Source: Thermincola ferriacetica (GTDB lineage Bacteria; Bacillota; Thermincolia; Thermincolales; Thermincolaceae). Taken from it: a DNA stretch of 64,000 nucleotides. A program made the position numbers and the translations under genes. How positions within the stretch are numbered: position 1 is the first letter of the stretch; each line of letters begins with the position of its first letter. The notes below the pieces were generated by a model. It did no database searches and was not told the DNA's origin. It worked only from the letters and a program-made list of their open reading frames with translations. Positions 1 to 8,638 of this stretch are shown here, piece by piece. Where the stretch lies: the NCBI RefSeq assembly GCF_001263415.1, contig NZ_LGTE01000001.1, positions 124,001 through 188,000 on the forward strand, written 5' to 3'.

Positions 1-216
1 AAGGCTGACGGTGGTTTGGCCCGTATCGTATGGATGCCGAAGGCTCTTAAAGAGCAGCTTCGTCCTATCCTCGAAGAGAGGGCTGAAGAGGACGGCCTTG
101 GCAAGGATTTCGTAGATAAGATTGCCGATGAGACTGTCGGAGTAACCGGTGAAGAAATTCTGCCGTTCCTGGAGGAAAAAGGCCATCCGGCTCTTACCAT
201 GCCTCCGTTACTCTAA
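1..216 (+). CDS. acsB: acetyl-CoA synthase (CODH/ACS beta subunit), 3' end only
   Basis: The reading frame is open from base 1 and ends in TAA at 214-216, so this is the last 71 codons of a gene that starts upstream of the window. The residues (ARIVWMPKALKEQL, then a Glu/Lys-rich helix and a final HPALTMP) match the C-terminal end of AcsB, the Ni-Fe-S subunit that joins methyl, CO and CoA into acetyl-CoA. The A-cluster cysteines lie outside the window, so the call rests on the tail and on the acsC-acsD-acsE genes that follow on the same strand. An apparent TTG start at 16 is not a real start. Confidence 0.9.
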   Translation, partial: KADGGLARIVWMPKALKEQLRPILEERAEEDGLGKDFVDKIADETVGVTGEEILPFLEEKGHPALTMPPLL

Positions 217-260
217 ATGAGATGTAAAAATGGGTATGAGGATGCAAAAAAAGTTCTAGA

Positions 261-291
261 TTGATGTGGCCACTTACTGTGGTCACATCAA
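261..291 (+). other. intercistronic hairpin between acsB and acsC
   Basis: TTGATGTGGCCAC (261-273) pairs with GTGGTCACATCAA (279-291) through 13 positions, one of them a G-T wobble, around a 5-base loop. It is followed by mixed AT sequence and not a T-run, so an mRNA-processing or stabilising hairpin seems likelier than a full terminator. It could adjust the ratio of AcsB to the corrinoid protein subunits. Confidence 0.6.
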
Positions 292-340
292 TCAAGTTAT
301 AAATTAATTAAATTAATTATAAAAGAAAGGAGATTGGGGA

Positions 341-1669
341 ATGGGTTTAACAGGTTTAGAAATTTTCAAACAACTACCCAAGAAGAATTGTAAGGAATGT
401 GGCCAGCCAACTTGTTTAGCATTTGCTATGCAATTGGCTGCCGGTAAGGCAAGCTTGGACGCTTGTCCTTATGTAAGTGATGCTGCTAGGGAAGCATTGG
501 ATTCTGCTTCGGCTCCGCCTGTTGCTTTAATTAAAATAGGCGTTGGTGAAAAGGCAATCGAGCTCGGTAATGAAACCGTACTGTTCAGGCATGATAAGAG
601 ATTTGAACATCCTACCGCGATCACCATTCGGGTTAGCGACAACGAAGATGTAAAAGCTAAAGTGGAAAAGATCAATAAATTAGTATTTGACCGTGTTGGT
701 CAAATTCATGAAGTTAGTATGGTTGCTATTACCAATGATTCCGGTGACGCAGCCAAGTTTGCGGAAGCCGTAAAAACAGCCCAGGATAATACTGCATATC
801 CTTTAATGCTGGTAACTTCCGATGTTGCTGCCATGGAAAAAGCCCTTGAGGTTGCAGGAGCTAACAAGCCGCTGGTTTACGCTGCTGATGCCAACAACTA
901 TGAGGCTATGACCAATCTGGCCAAGAAGTATGAAGCTCCGCTGGTAGTTAAGGGAACCGACCTTAATAACCTGGCCGAAGTTGTTGAAAAAGTTGTTGCT
1001 CTTGGCTACAAAAACCTTATGCTGGATTCCGGCGCAACCGAGATTTCCAGAATGGTTGCTGACCAGGTTCAAATCAGAAGGTCTGCGCTGAAACTGTTCC
1101 GTCCTTTCGGTTATCCGACTGTTGCATTTGCAACCAATGATGACCCGATGATGGAAGCTATGAATGCAGCTACTTTGATTGCAAAGTATGCCGCTGTTGT
1201 AGTGGTTAACAGTGCTGAACCAGAACACATACTGCCTCTCATTACATTACGTTTGAACATATACACCGACCCGCAGAAACCGATTGCTGTGGAGTCCAAG
1301 ATTTACGAAATCCTCAATCCGGGTCCTGATGCACCTGTACTTATCACAACAAACTTCTCACTCAGTTACTTCTGTGTTGCCGGTGATACTGAAGCTGCAA
1401 GAATGCCAGCTTATATTATCCCCGTTGATACTGACGGTATCTCCGTACTTACTGCTTGGGCTGCCGGTAAGTTTACTCCGGAAAGCATCGCTGATACCAT
1501 TAAGAAACTTGGCATTATGGAAAAAGTTAATCACAACAAGATTATTATCCCTGGTGGCGTAGCGGTATTAAGTGGTAAGACTGCTGAACTGACCGGTTGC
1601 GAAGTAATTGTTGGACCTCGTGAGTCTGCCGGACTGCCTTCCTTCTTCAAACAAAGGTGGAATAAGTAG
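341..1669 (+). CDS. acsC: corrinoid iron-sulfur protein, large (gamma) subunit
   Basis: 442 residues, the usual length. AcsC carries the methyl group as methyl-cobamide from methyl-THF to acetyl-CoA synthase in the cytoplasm. The N-terminal [4Fe-4S] site that reductively reactivates the cobamide is visible as C17-x2-C20-x4-C25-x16-C42. The rest is the TIM-barrel and C-terminal cobamide-binding region; the segment near residues 335-380 (LITTNFSLSYFCVAGD) is the typical conserved stretch. The ATG at 341 has AAAGGAG at 327-333. It sits between acsB and acsD on the same strand, in an operon. Nothing is missing or truncated. Confidence 0.97.
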   Translation: MGLTGLEIFKQLPKKNCKECGQPTCLAFAMQLAAGKASLDACPYVSDAAREALDSASAPPVALIKIGVGEKAIELGNETVLFRHDKRFEHPTAITIRVSDNEDVKAKVEKINKLVFDRVGQIHEVSMVAITNDSGDAAKFAEAVKTAQDNTAYPLMLVTSDVAAMEKALEVAGANKPLVYAADANNYEAMTNLAKKYEAPLVVKGTDLNNLAEVVEKVVALGYKNLMLDSGATEISRMVADQVQIRRSALKLFRPFGYPTVAFATNDDPMMEAMNAATLIAKYAAVVVVNSAEPEHILPLITLRLNIYTDPQKPIAVESKIYEILNPGPDAPVLITTNFSLSYFCVAGDTEAARMPAYIIPVDTDGISVLTAWAAGKFTPESIADTIKKLGIMEKVNHNKIIIPGGVAVLSGKTAELTGCEVIVGPRESAGLPSFFKQRWNK

Positions 1670-1805
1670 TAAAATAGCTTCTGGTTAAAATGGTCTTGAC
1701 GCCGAATATTTAAAGAGAAAATTTGGCGCAAGAAATGTAACGGGAGAGATTTTGTTCGGAAACCGAGAGTATAAATTATTAAAAATGGCGAAAGGAGCGG
1801 GAGAA

Positions 1806-2750
1806 ATGGCTGTAAATATAGTTAAGGAAAGATGGACCAGTAAGGTAGCAGAACTTACTATTGGTACTGGTCCGAATGCAGTTAAGGTTGGAGGTGAAAC
1901 TACACTTCCATACCTGCAATTTGAAGGAGAATTACCAAATAAGTCTCTGGTAGCTTTGGAAGTTTTCGATATGGCACCCCAAGATTGGCCTGAATTATTA
2001 ACATCCGCTTTTGCAGATGTACTTAACGACCCGGTTGCTTGGGCCAAAAAATGTGTGGAATTAGGCGCCGGCGCAGTAGCATTAAGATTGATGAGTGCTC
2101 ATCCTGACTGGAAAAATGCTTCCGGTGAAGAGGTTGCTAAAACAGCTAAGGCTGTTGCCGATGCTATTGATGTACCTCTGATTGTTATCGGCTGCGGTGT
2201 GGAAGAAAAAGACGGCGAAATCCTTCCCGTTGTCGCAGACGCATTATCTGGCAAGGCTTGCCTGATTGGTTGCGTAACTCCTGAAAACTATAAGACCATT
2301 ACAGCCGCTGCCATTGGTGCGGGACATAGCCTTATAGCTTCCTCTCCGTTGGACATTAACCTTGCCAAGCAGTTAAATATCCTGCTGAATGAAATGGCTA
2401 TGCCGTTAGACAGGATTGCGATTGACCCGTTGGTTGGCGCTCTTGGATACGGTATTGAATATGCTTACTCCATTATGGAACGTGCCCGTATGGGAGCTCT
2501 TACCGGTGACAAGATGCTGGCTATGCCAATTTGCTCCTTCGTAGGTCAGGAAGCTTGGAAGAGCAAGGAAGCAAAAGATCCCGATGTTGCTGAGTGGGGT
2601 CCGATCCATGACCGCGCTATTCTGTGGGAAGCTATAACAGCATCTACTTTTGCTGTTGCCGGTAGTTCCATTATGATTATGCGCCATCCCGAGGCAATGA
2701 AACTCTTCTATGCTTGGGAAAACGAAATGAGGAAGTCCAACGCTTATTAA
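1806..2750 (+). CDS. acsD: corrinoid iron-sulfur protein, small (beta) subunit
   Basis: 314 residues when started at ATG 1806, which has AAAGGAG at 1791-1797 with 8-base spacing; the frame is open further upstream (to 1752) but without a ribosome site. AcsD forms the heterodimer with AcsC and holds the cobamide in its TIM-barrel. The sequence (VKVGGETTLPYLQFEG near the N-terminus, then GAGAVALRLMSAHPDW) is typical of the family. A GC-rich imperfect hairpin lies in the acsC-acsD gap near 1695-1730. Same operon as acsC and acsE. Confidence 0.96.
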   Translation: MAVNIVKERWTSKVAELTIGTGPNAVKVGGETTLPYLQFEGELPNKSLVALEVFDMAPQDWPELLTSAFADVLNDPVAWAKKCVELGAGAVALRLMSAHPDWKNASGEEVAKTAKAVADAIDVPLIVIGCGVEEKDGEILPVVADALSGKACLIGCVTPENYKTITAAAIGAGHSLIASSPLDINLAKQLNILLNEMAMPLDRIAIDPLVGALGYGIEYAYSIMERARMGALTGDKMLAMPICSFVGQEAWKSKEAKDPDVAEWGPIHDRAILWEAITASTFAVAGSSIMIMRHPEAMKLFYAWENEMRKSNAY

Positions 2751-2778
2751 TATAAAGAAAAAGGAGGCATGAAAATTA

Positions 2779-3576
2779 ATGTTTGAAATTATCGGTGAAA
2801 GAATTAACGGTCTTTTCACAGACATTCGTGAGGCCATTGCCAACAAAGACCCGAAACCTATTCAGCAGTGGGCTGTAAAGCAGGCTGAGAAGGGCGCTGC
2901 CTGGTTGGACATTAATACCGGGCCTATTTCCAGTAAAGAGGAACAAGCTGAAGTAATGGAATGGTTAGTAAAGACTGCCCAGGAAGCCGTTGACCTTCCC
3001 TGTGCTATCGATACTACTAACCCCTTGGCTATGGAAGCAGGGCTCAAGGTTCATAAGGGTAAAGCCATGATTAACTCCACAACGGCAGAACAGGCTAAAA
3101 TGGAAGTATTTTTTCCCATGGCAGCCAAATATAATGCGGCTCTGGTAGCACTGGCTATGAATGAGAAAGGTGTTCCCAAGAGCGCCGAAGACCGTACAGC
3201 GCTTGCTATGGAATTAGTTGCTATGGCTGATGCATACGGGATACCCTTCCAGGATCTGTACATAGATCCCCTTGTATTGCCTGTAAACGTTGCTCAGGAG
3301 CACGCTCCGGAAGCTTTGGAGGCTCTCCGCCAGGTTAAGCTTCTCTCCAACCCGGCTCCCAAAACCACTGTTGGCTTGAGCAACATTTCCCAGAAGGCTC
3401 CTAACCGTCCGCTGATCAACCGTACTTTCCTGGCTATGGCAATGGTCTGCGGTTTGGATTCCGCTATTATGGATGCTGATGATGATGACCTGGTAGATAC
3501 CGCAGCTACTGCCAGCATCATTCTGAATCAGTCTATTTACTGCGATTCCTACCTTAAGATTTTTAGACAGAAATAG
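2779..3576 (+). CDS. acsE: 5-methyltetrahydrofolate:corrinoid iron-sulfur protein methyltransferase
   Basis: 265 residues, close to the usual 262. It moves the methyl group from methyl-THF to Co(I) of AcsCD, linking the methyl branch to acetyl-CoA synthesis. It is a pterin-binding TIM barrel: the N-terminal IIGERING, WLDINTGP (about residues 39-46) and DTTNPLAMEAG motifs are all present. GGAGG at 2763-2767 is 11 bases before the ATG. Lies 28 bp after acsD and ends the acs part of the cluster, followed by a strong hairpin. Confidence 0.96.
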   Translation: MFEIIGERINGLFTDIREAIANKDPKPIQQWAVKQAEKGAAWLDINTGPISSKEEQAEVMEWLVKTAQEAVDLPCAIDTTNPLAMEAGLKVHKGKAMINSTTAEQAKMEVFFPMAAKYNAALVALAMNEKGVPKSAEDRTALAMELVAMADAYGIPFQDLYIDPLVLPVNVAQEHAPEALEALRQVKLLSNPAPKTTVGLSNISQKAPNRPLINRTFLAMAMVCGLDSAIMDADDDDLVDTAATASIILNQSIYCDSYLKIFRQK

Positions 3577-3596
3577 ATAAAACTGTTACAAGATAA

Positions 3597-3630
3597 TTTA
3601 GAGAGCTCCCTCTTAAGGGAGCTCTCTAAA
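3597..3630 (+). terminator. perfect 14-bp hairpin after acsE
   Basis: TTTAGAGAGCTCCC (3597-3610) is exactly reversed and complemented at 3617-3630 around TCTTAA. The downstream sequence (ATTAAGTTCTCTC) is not a clean T-run. It may be a partial terminator or an RNase barrier separating acsBCDE from the hdrA-metF block, which starts 31 bases later with its own AGGAGGGG ribosome site. Confidence 0.6.
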
Positions 3631-3661
3631 ATTAAGTTCTCTCTTTAGGAGGGGAGCTTAA

Positions 3662-5344
3662 ATGGGGAACAAAGCAAGAGTGGGTGTTTTTCTCTGTGGC
3701 TGTAAGGAGGTTATTACCGATACTGTAAATTTTGGCCGGATAATTGCCGAAATTAAAAAGACTTCCTTCGTTCAGTACATACGGGAAAGCCAGCACCTTT
3801 GCGCCTGCCTTGAGGGTGAACTTATGGCTGCGGAAATTAAAAAATACCGATTAAACCGCATCGTTGTAGTTGGTTGTTCAGGTCCCCGGCAGGAGAAATT
3901 TTTTACATCTATTTTGGAGAAAGTTGGCCTTAATTTACATTTTTTTACTATGGTTAATCTGAGGGAAGAATGCAGTTTAGTACATCCGAAAAGCGTTCAG
4001 GCGACCGCAAAAGCGTTGCGGCAAGTAAAAAGGGGTATTGCCCGGTTAGTTAAAATGGATGAAGTATCTTGTGAAGTAGTTAAGGTTAACCGGACTGTCC
4101 TGATTATCGGCGGTGGGATAGCCGGAATAGAAACAGCTCTGGAAGTAGCGGCCAAGGGGTTAAAAGTGATTATTATAGAACGAGAAGAGTTTCCTGGCGG
4201 TAACCTAACAAAGATTAATTCAGTATATGGAATAGATTCAAAACCTTCTGAAATTTTGAAAGAAAAATTAGCTTTATTAAAGGCTAATTCTGACATAAAT
4301 TTGATGACATCTACCAAAGTGATTGATATTGACGGTAATATTGGTAATTTCACTGTTTATCTGGAAAACGAGGGACAGGAATTTTCTGTTAAGGTTGGTT
4401 CCATTGTAGTGGCCACCGGGTTACAAACCATTTTCTGTTCCGTTAAGTATGGTTTAGGAATTGCCGATAATTTACTGGGGCTAGCGAAGTTAGAGCATTA
4501 TTTATTACAGGGAAAAGATTTCACGAAAAAGAAAATATCTTTCGTTATTGGTAAAACGGGCGAAAATTTCAATTTACCTTTTATTGTGGCTCTGAAAAAT
4601 GCCTTATATCTGAAGACGAGATTCGATGCAGAAATATATGTATTTTACTCTAATATTAAGGTTGCCGGCGATAACTGGGAGGCTTTATATACCGAAGCAA
4701 GGGATGCCGGAATCAGATTTTATAAATTTACAGAAAAGCTTAATATAACCGTTGATAACGGAGAAGTGACTATCAGTTATGAGGATCCTTTGCTGGCCGC
4801 TAAGATTCCCGGAAATTACAGGATTGTATGTGATCTTGCCATACTGCCTGAAGAAATTGTACCCTCGGACGGAACGGAAGAACTGGCCGGGATGCTGGAC
4901 ATCGAACTGGGGCCCGACTATTTTCTGGGGCCTGATAATGTTCATCTTTTTTCGGAGTATACAAGCAGGGAGGGCATATACCTGGCAGGCAGTTGTCAGA
5001 AGCCCAGCCTCCTTCCGGAAATTATGATACAGGCTAAAACAGTGGCTGCAGATATATATAAGAAATTGAGAACGGAAGAGGTTAAAGTTGAATATATGCA
5101 ACCCTATGTAGATGCTTCAAAATGCGTGGTATGTCTAACCTGTTATCGCTGCTGTCCCCATAAAGCCATTACCATTGCATACGATCGGCAGTTCAATAAC
5201 TTGTATAGATCTGCGGCACAGGTAAATCCTCTTGCTTGCCGGCGCTGCGGAATATGTGCTGCGGAGTGTCCGGCTAAAGCCATTCATTTACCCGGTTATA
5301 CTGATTTGCAAATTTTGGCCCAACTGGATGCCCTGGAGGTCTAA
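3662..5344 (+). CDS. HdrA-like FAD/iron-sulfur oxidoreductase
   Basis: 560 residues. Related to HdrA, the flavin subunit of heterodisulfide-reductase-type complexes. An N-terminal cysteine-containing region (FLCGCKE, HLCACLEG, VVGCSGPRQ; residues 1-140) precedes a dinucleotide-binding fold (VLIIGGGIAGIE near 148-159, then an FPGGN flavin motif). Two C-terminal ferredoxin sites follow: CVVCLTCYRCCP (about 488-499) and CRRCGICAAECP (about 525-536). AGGAGGGG at 3647-3654 precedes the ATG. With MvhD, MetV and MetF downstream, it probably feeds or draws electrons from methylene-THF reductase, as in the Moorella MetFV-HdrABC-MvhD complex. No hdrB or hdrC lies in this block. Confidence 0.85.
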   Translation: MGNKARVGVFLCGCKEVITDTVNFGRIIAEIKKTSFVQYIRESQHLCACLEGELMAAEIKKYRLNRIVVVGCSGPRQEKFFTSILEKVGLNLHFFTMVNLREECSLVHPKSVQATAKALRQVKRGIARLVKMDEVSCEVVKVNRTVLIIGGGIAGIETALEVAAKGLKVIIIEREEFPGGNLTKINSVYGIDSKPSEILKEKLALLKANSDINLMTSTKVIDIDGNIGNFTVYLENEGQEFSVKVGSIVVATGLQTIFCSVKYGLGIADNLLGLAKLEHYLLQGKDFTKKKISFVIGKTGENFNLPFIVALKNALYLKTRFDAEIYVFYSNIKVAGDNWEALYTEARDAGIRFYKFTEKLNITVDNGEVTISYEDPLLAAKIPGNYRIVCDLAILPEEIVPSDGTEELAGMLDIELGPDYFLGPDNVHLFSEYTSREGIYLAGSCQKPSLLPEIMIQAKTVAADIYKKLRTEEVKVEYMQPYVDASKCVVCLTCYRCCPHKAITIAYDRQFNNLYRSAAQVNPLACRRCGICAAECPAKAIHLPGYTDLQILAQLDALEV

Positions 5345-5346
5345 CT

Positions 5347-5772
5347 ATGAATAACCAGAACAGCTTTGAGCCAAAACTTGTTGTTTTTTGTTGTGAGAAT
5401 TCGGGTCTTTTGGCGGCGGAGCAGGCAGGTAAAATGCAGTTATGCTATCCTGACAGAGTAGATTTGATAAAATTGCCGTGCGCTGGAAAAATAGATGTTA
5501 TATATTTTTTGAAGGCCTTGGAAAAAGGGGCTGACGGAGCTATTTTACTGGCGTGTCACCAGGAAAATTGTAGATTCCTTAAAGGCAATTCCCGAGCGGG
5601 TCAACGCGTTGTGCAGGTTAAAAAAATGCTTAAGGAAATCGGTATTGAAGAAGAACGGGTTGGCATTTATTATATCGCTGGAAATATGGGCCACGAGTTT
5701 GTAGAGATAGTCCGGGGAATGTATGACAGGCTTAGGGAGATGGGGCCAAATCCCGGGAAGGTGATAAAATGA
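5347..5772 (+). CDS. MvhD/FlpD-family iron-sulfur subunit
   Basis: 141 residues, the normal size for the MvhD (FlpD) family, which passes electrons between HdrA and a partner enzyme using a [2Fe-2S] cluster. The conserved cysteines are at residues 15-16 (FCCENSG), in LPCAGKID and in LACHQENC. The gene starts 2 bp after the HdrA-like stop and ends by a 4-bp ATGA overlap with metV, so the three are translationally coupled. The substrate partner is inferred from context to be MetVF. Confidence 0.9.
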   Translation: MNNQNSFEPKLVVFCCENSGLLAAEQAGKMQLCYPDRVDLIKLPCAGKIDVIYFLKALEKGADGAILLACHQENCRFLKGNSRAGQRVVQVKKMLKEIGIEEERVGIYYIAGNMGHEFVEIVRGMYDRLREMGPNPGKVIK

Positions 5773-6452
5773 TTGTTGCCGAACGAAAACCCATTGAAGA
5801 AATTCTGAAAGTCGTTAACAGCCACGGGAAAGTATTGATTTTAGGATGTCGTGGTTGTGTTACAGTATGTTCAGCCGGCGGGGAAAAGGAAGTTAGCATT
5901 CTTGGTTCCCAGTTAAATCTGGCCTGTAACAAAGAAAAACGCCGTGTAGAGTTTTTTGAAAAGACTGTAGAGCGGCAGTGCGACTTTGAGTACCTGGCTG
6001 GTTTGCGGCATGAGGCGAAAGAAGCGGAGGCAATTCTGTCTATGGCCTGCGGAGTGGGTGTGCAGCTATGTGCCGAGTATTTCAGGAATAAACATGTTTA
6101 TCCGGCTCTTAATACTAAATTTTTAGGTGCCAATATTGCTTTAGGTAAGTGGGAGGAAAGGTGTCAGGCATGCGGAGATTGCGTGTTGGGACAAACAGGC
6201 GGCATTTGCCCGGTTTCTCGTTGTTCGAAAAGCTTGTTTAACGGGCCTTGCGGTGGATCGCAGCATGGCAAGTGCGAAGTGGGGAAGGGCGAAATTGAAT
6301 GTGGTTGGGCCCTGATTATAGAACGCCTTACCCGCTTGAGGAAACTGGATAACCTGAAGGAAATAATGGGCATGAAAAACTGGCGTTTTAGTCGTGATGG
6401 CGGCCCGAGAAAGCTGGTAAGGGAGGAATTATACCTTGAAGGCAGGAAGTAG
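5769..6452 (+). CDS. metV: MetV, zinc/iron-sulfur partner of methylenetetrahydrofolate reductase
   Basis: 227 residues. It matches the methylene-THF reductase C-terminal-like family that partners MetF in acetogens. The cysteine-rich region around residues 132-178 is the hallmark: CQACGDCVLGQTGGICP, then NGPCGGSQHGKCE and ECGWA. The ATG overlaps the mvhD stop (ATGA), and its 3' end overlaps metF by 17 bases. Known role in the family: structural and electron-transfer subunit of the reductase. The exact cluster content cannot be read from sequence. Confidence 0.9.
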   Translation: MIVAERKPIEEILKVVNSHGKVLILGCRGCVTVCSAGGEKEVSILGSQLNLACNKEKRRVEFFEKTVERQCDFEYLAGLRHEAKEAEAILSMACGVGVQLCAEYFRNKHVYPALNTKFLGANIALGKWEERCQACGDCVLGQTGGICPVSRCSKSLFNGPCGGSQHGKCEVGKGEIECGWALIIERLTRLRKLDNLKEIMGMKNWRFSRDGGPRKLVREELYLEGRK

Positions 6453-7356
6453 ACTGGAAAAGGTATTAAATGCCGGTCATTTTGCTGTTACCGGTGAAAT
6501 AAATCCTCCCCAAAATGCCGAAGGCAAAGTCATTGCTCATCACGGCGAAATGCTCAGAGATTATTGTGATGCAATAAACCTTGCTGATAACCAAACTGCC
6601 GTGGTACGCCTATCCAGTATCGCTTCAGGCATTGTTTTACAGCAAATGGGCATCGAGCCGAACATTCATATTGTAGCCAGGGACAGGAACCGCATAGCTA
6701 TCCAGAGTGATGTTCTGGGAGCGGCGGCTTTTGGGATTAAGAATGTTCTCTGCCTGTCCGGAGACCACCAGACCTTGGGTAACCATCCTACTGCTAAAAA
6801 CGTCTATGATATAGATTCGATTCAGATGTTAAAAATGCTGGACGGCATGAGAAAAGGCTATTTTGCTAACGGTGAAGAAATTAAGGGCCCACGGCCGGAA
6901 CTTTTCCTGGGCTGTGCAGCTAACCCTTTTGGCGATCCTTTTGAGTACCGTGTATTGCGCTTGGCCAAAAAGATTGAAGCAGGAGCAGATTTTGTACAAA
7001 CCCAGAGTATTTTTGATATGGAAAGGTTTGAAAGATGGATGGAAATAGTCAGGGCTGCAGGGCTGCATAAAAAGGTTAAAATTCTGGCTGGGGTAACCCC
7101 TCTAAGGTCCTGGAAGGCCGCTGATTTTATCAAAAATAAGGTGGCCGGAATGATTGTTGACGACAGACTCATTGAACGGCTTAAGGCTGCGAAGGACCCA
7201 CAGGAAGAAGGCATCAAGATATGCGTGGAGCAAATAAATTACCTGAAGACCATGGAAGGTATTGCCGGAGTGCACATAATGGCTGTTGCCTGGGAAGAAA
7301 TTATTCCTGAGATTGTTAAGAGGGCCAACCTCTATCCAAGACCTCAAATAAATTAA
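6436..7356 (+). CDS. metF: methylenetetrahydrofolate reductase
   Basis: 306 residues, a compact TIM-barrel MetF. It reduces methylene-THF to methyl-THF, the last step of the methyl branch. Visible features are the N-terminal VTGEINPP, the flavin region CLSGDHQTLGNHP and the FVQTQSIFD strand. The start is TTG at 6436 with GGGAGG at 6421-6426; the gene begins inside the end of metV. Co-transcription with metV, mvhD and an HdrA-like gene suggests the electron donor is not simply NADH. The flanking HdrA-like genes on both sides are unusual. Confidence 0.95.
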   Translation: MKAGSRLEKVLNAGHFAVTGEINPPQNAEGKVIAHHGEMLRDYCDAINLADNQTAVVRLSSIASGIVLQQMGIEPNIHIVARDRNRIAIQSDVLGAAAFGIKNVLCLSGDHQTLGNHPTAKNVYDIDSIQMLKMLDGMRKGYFANGEEIKGPRPELFLGCAANPFGDPFEYRVLRLAKKIEAGADFVQTQSIFDMERFERWMEIVRAAGLHKKVKILAGVTPLRSWKAADFIKNKVAGMIVDDRLIERLKAAKDPQEEGIKICVEQINYLKTMEGIAGVHIMAVAWEEIIPEIVKRANLYPRPQIN

Positions 7357-7383
7357 CCCTATGTTTGGCGGAGGAGAAATACT

Positions 7384-8424
7384 TTGCATAACAAACGAGT
7401 TCTTGTTATTGGCGGCGGTACCGCTGGGATGGCTGCTGCATTAGAAGCTGCCGACCAGGGACTTTTGGTATTTCTGGTAGAAAAAAATAGGGATATGGGC
7501 GGCTGGGCCTATACTTACTGTTGTAAAGCCACAGAAAAATGTAATAAGTGCGGGACCTGCTTGGTGCTGCAGTTAAAAGGACATGTTGAAAGACACCCAC
7601 TGATTACCGTTTTTTGCAATAGCCATGTTATAGGAATGACCGGCAGGGCAGGAGCCTATACGGTGCAAATAGGAACAGAACAGGGGGAAATAAAACTTGA
7701 CGTGGCTGCCATAATACTGGCTACCGGATTTAAACCTTTTAATGCAGCATTAAAAGGAGAGTTTCACTATGGCAAACACCCTAATGTAGTTACTGCACTG
7801 GAATTAGAGCAAACTTTAAGGACAAAAGGCTCAGTGGTACGAGCCTTTGGTGAAGTCAGAAAGATAGGGTTTATCCAGTGTGTCGGCAGCAGGGATTTGG
7901 CATTGGGCAATAACTATTGTTCCAGGGTGTGTTGCATGTATGCCGCCAAGCTGGCCAAACTCTTACGGGCGGAACTACCCCAAGCGGAAATATCGATTTT
8001 CTTTATGGATTTGCAGACCTTTGGTAAAGGGTTTGATGATTTCATTAAATCTTGCAGGTCAGATGACAAAATCCATTTTATCAGGGGAATTCCGGCCAAG
8101 ATTTTCAGTTTCCCCTATGACAGGTTAACTGTAAGGTATGCTGATTCAATAACGGGTGAAGCTATTGAAGAAAAATTTGATATCATAATCCTTTCGTCGG
8201 CTATCTTGCCGGGTGAAGATACGGCAAAACTGGCCGAAATTTTTGGTCTGGAAACTGATGAACATGGTTTCTTTGCCGTGAACCCGTTAAATCCTGTTGC
8301 TACAAATAAAGAAGCGGTTTTTGTTGCCGGAACGTGCGAGTCTCCCAAAGATATACCGGGGAGTATTGAACAGGGAAAGGCAGCTGCCGGCGCTGTAGTT
8401 GATTTTCTTTGTTCCACATTATGA
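7384..8424 (+). CDS. short HdrA-like FAD protein
   Basis: 346 residues from TTG 7384, with GGAGGAG at 7370-7376. It begins with a dinucleotide fold (VLVIGGGTAGMAAALEA, residues 6-22) and a FAD motif DMGGWA, followed by a cysteine cluster CCKATEKCNKCGTC (about 44-57) and FIQCVGSRD plus CSRVCCMYAAKLAK in the middle. This is the flavin core of HdrA without the N-terminal domain and without C-terminal ferredoxins. It ends the operon, 27 bp after metF. It probably contributes a second flavin centre to the reductase complex; that is inference. Confidence 0.8.
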   Translation: MHNKRVLVIGGGTAGMAAALEAADQGLLVFLVEKNRDMGGWAYTYCCKATEKCNKCGTCLVLQLKGHVERHPLITVFCNSHVIGMTGRAGAYTVQIGTEQGEIKLDVAAIILATGFKPFNAALKGEFHYGKHPNVVTALELEQTLRTKGSVVRAFGEVRKIGFIQCVGSRDLALGNNYCSRVCCMYAAKLAKLLRAELPQAEISIFFMDLQTFGKGFDDFIKSCRSDDKIHFIRGIPAKIFSFPYDRLTVRYADSITGEAIEEKFDIIILSSAILPGEDTAKLAEIFGLETDEHGFFAVNPLNPVATNKEAVFVAGTCESPKDIPGSIEQGKAAAGAVVDFLCSTL

Positions 8425-8449
8425 ACAGCGAAACATTGTTCGCTTTATA

Positions 8450-8531
8450 GCCCAAATCACCGTCTCGATTGAATGGCCATCCATGGCTCACAGTCGCTCG
8501 GCCTTCCATGGCCTCTGCCGGTGATTTGGGC
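8450..8531. repeat. 82-bp inverted-repeat element after the metF operon
   Basis: GCCCAAATCACCG (8450-8462) is perfectly inverted at 8519-8531. The 56-base interior holds two CCATGGC copies and further short palindromes. A smaller stem AGCGAA/TTCGCT (8427-8444) lies just upstream. There is no T-run and no open frame. It could be a miniature element, a structured 3' end or a remnant; only one copy was noticed in the window. Confidence 0.6.
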
Positions 8532-8638
8532 CATTCCGCTTACAAAGGTTTTTGGTACAAAATTTATGAACAGTTCGCCAACACCTTTGCTGAACTATTT
8601 TCCACAGGCTGCAGGCAATATATCTCGGCCTGTAATCG

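Noticed and set aside
16-216. TTG start of the first open frame as a 66-residue gene
   Set aside because: The same frame is open to base 1 and the residues before it are also AcsB-like; it is the end of a longer gene.
1284-1562. Second-frame open frame inside acsC
   Set aside because: Wholly inside a clear gene, no ribosome site; a shadow frame. The same holds for the many other overlapping frames.
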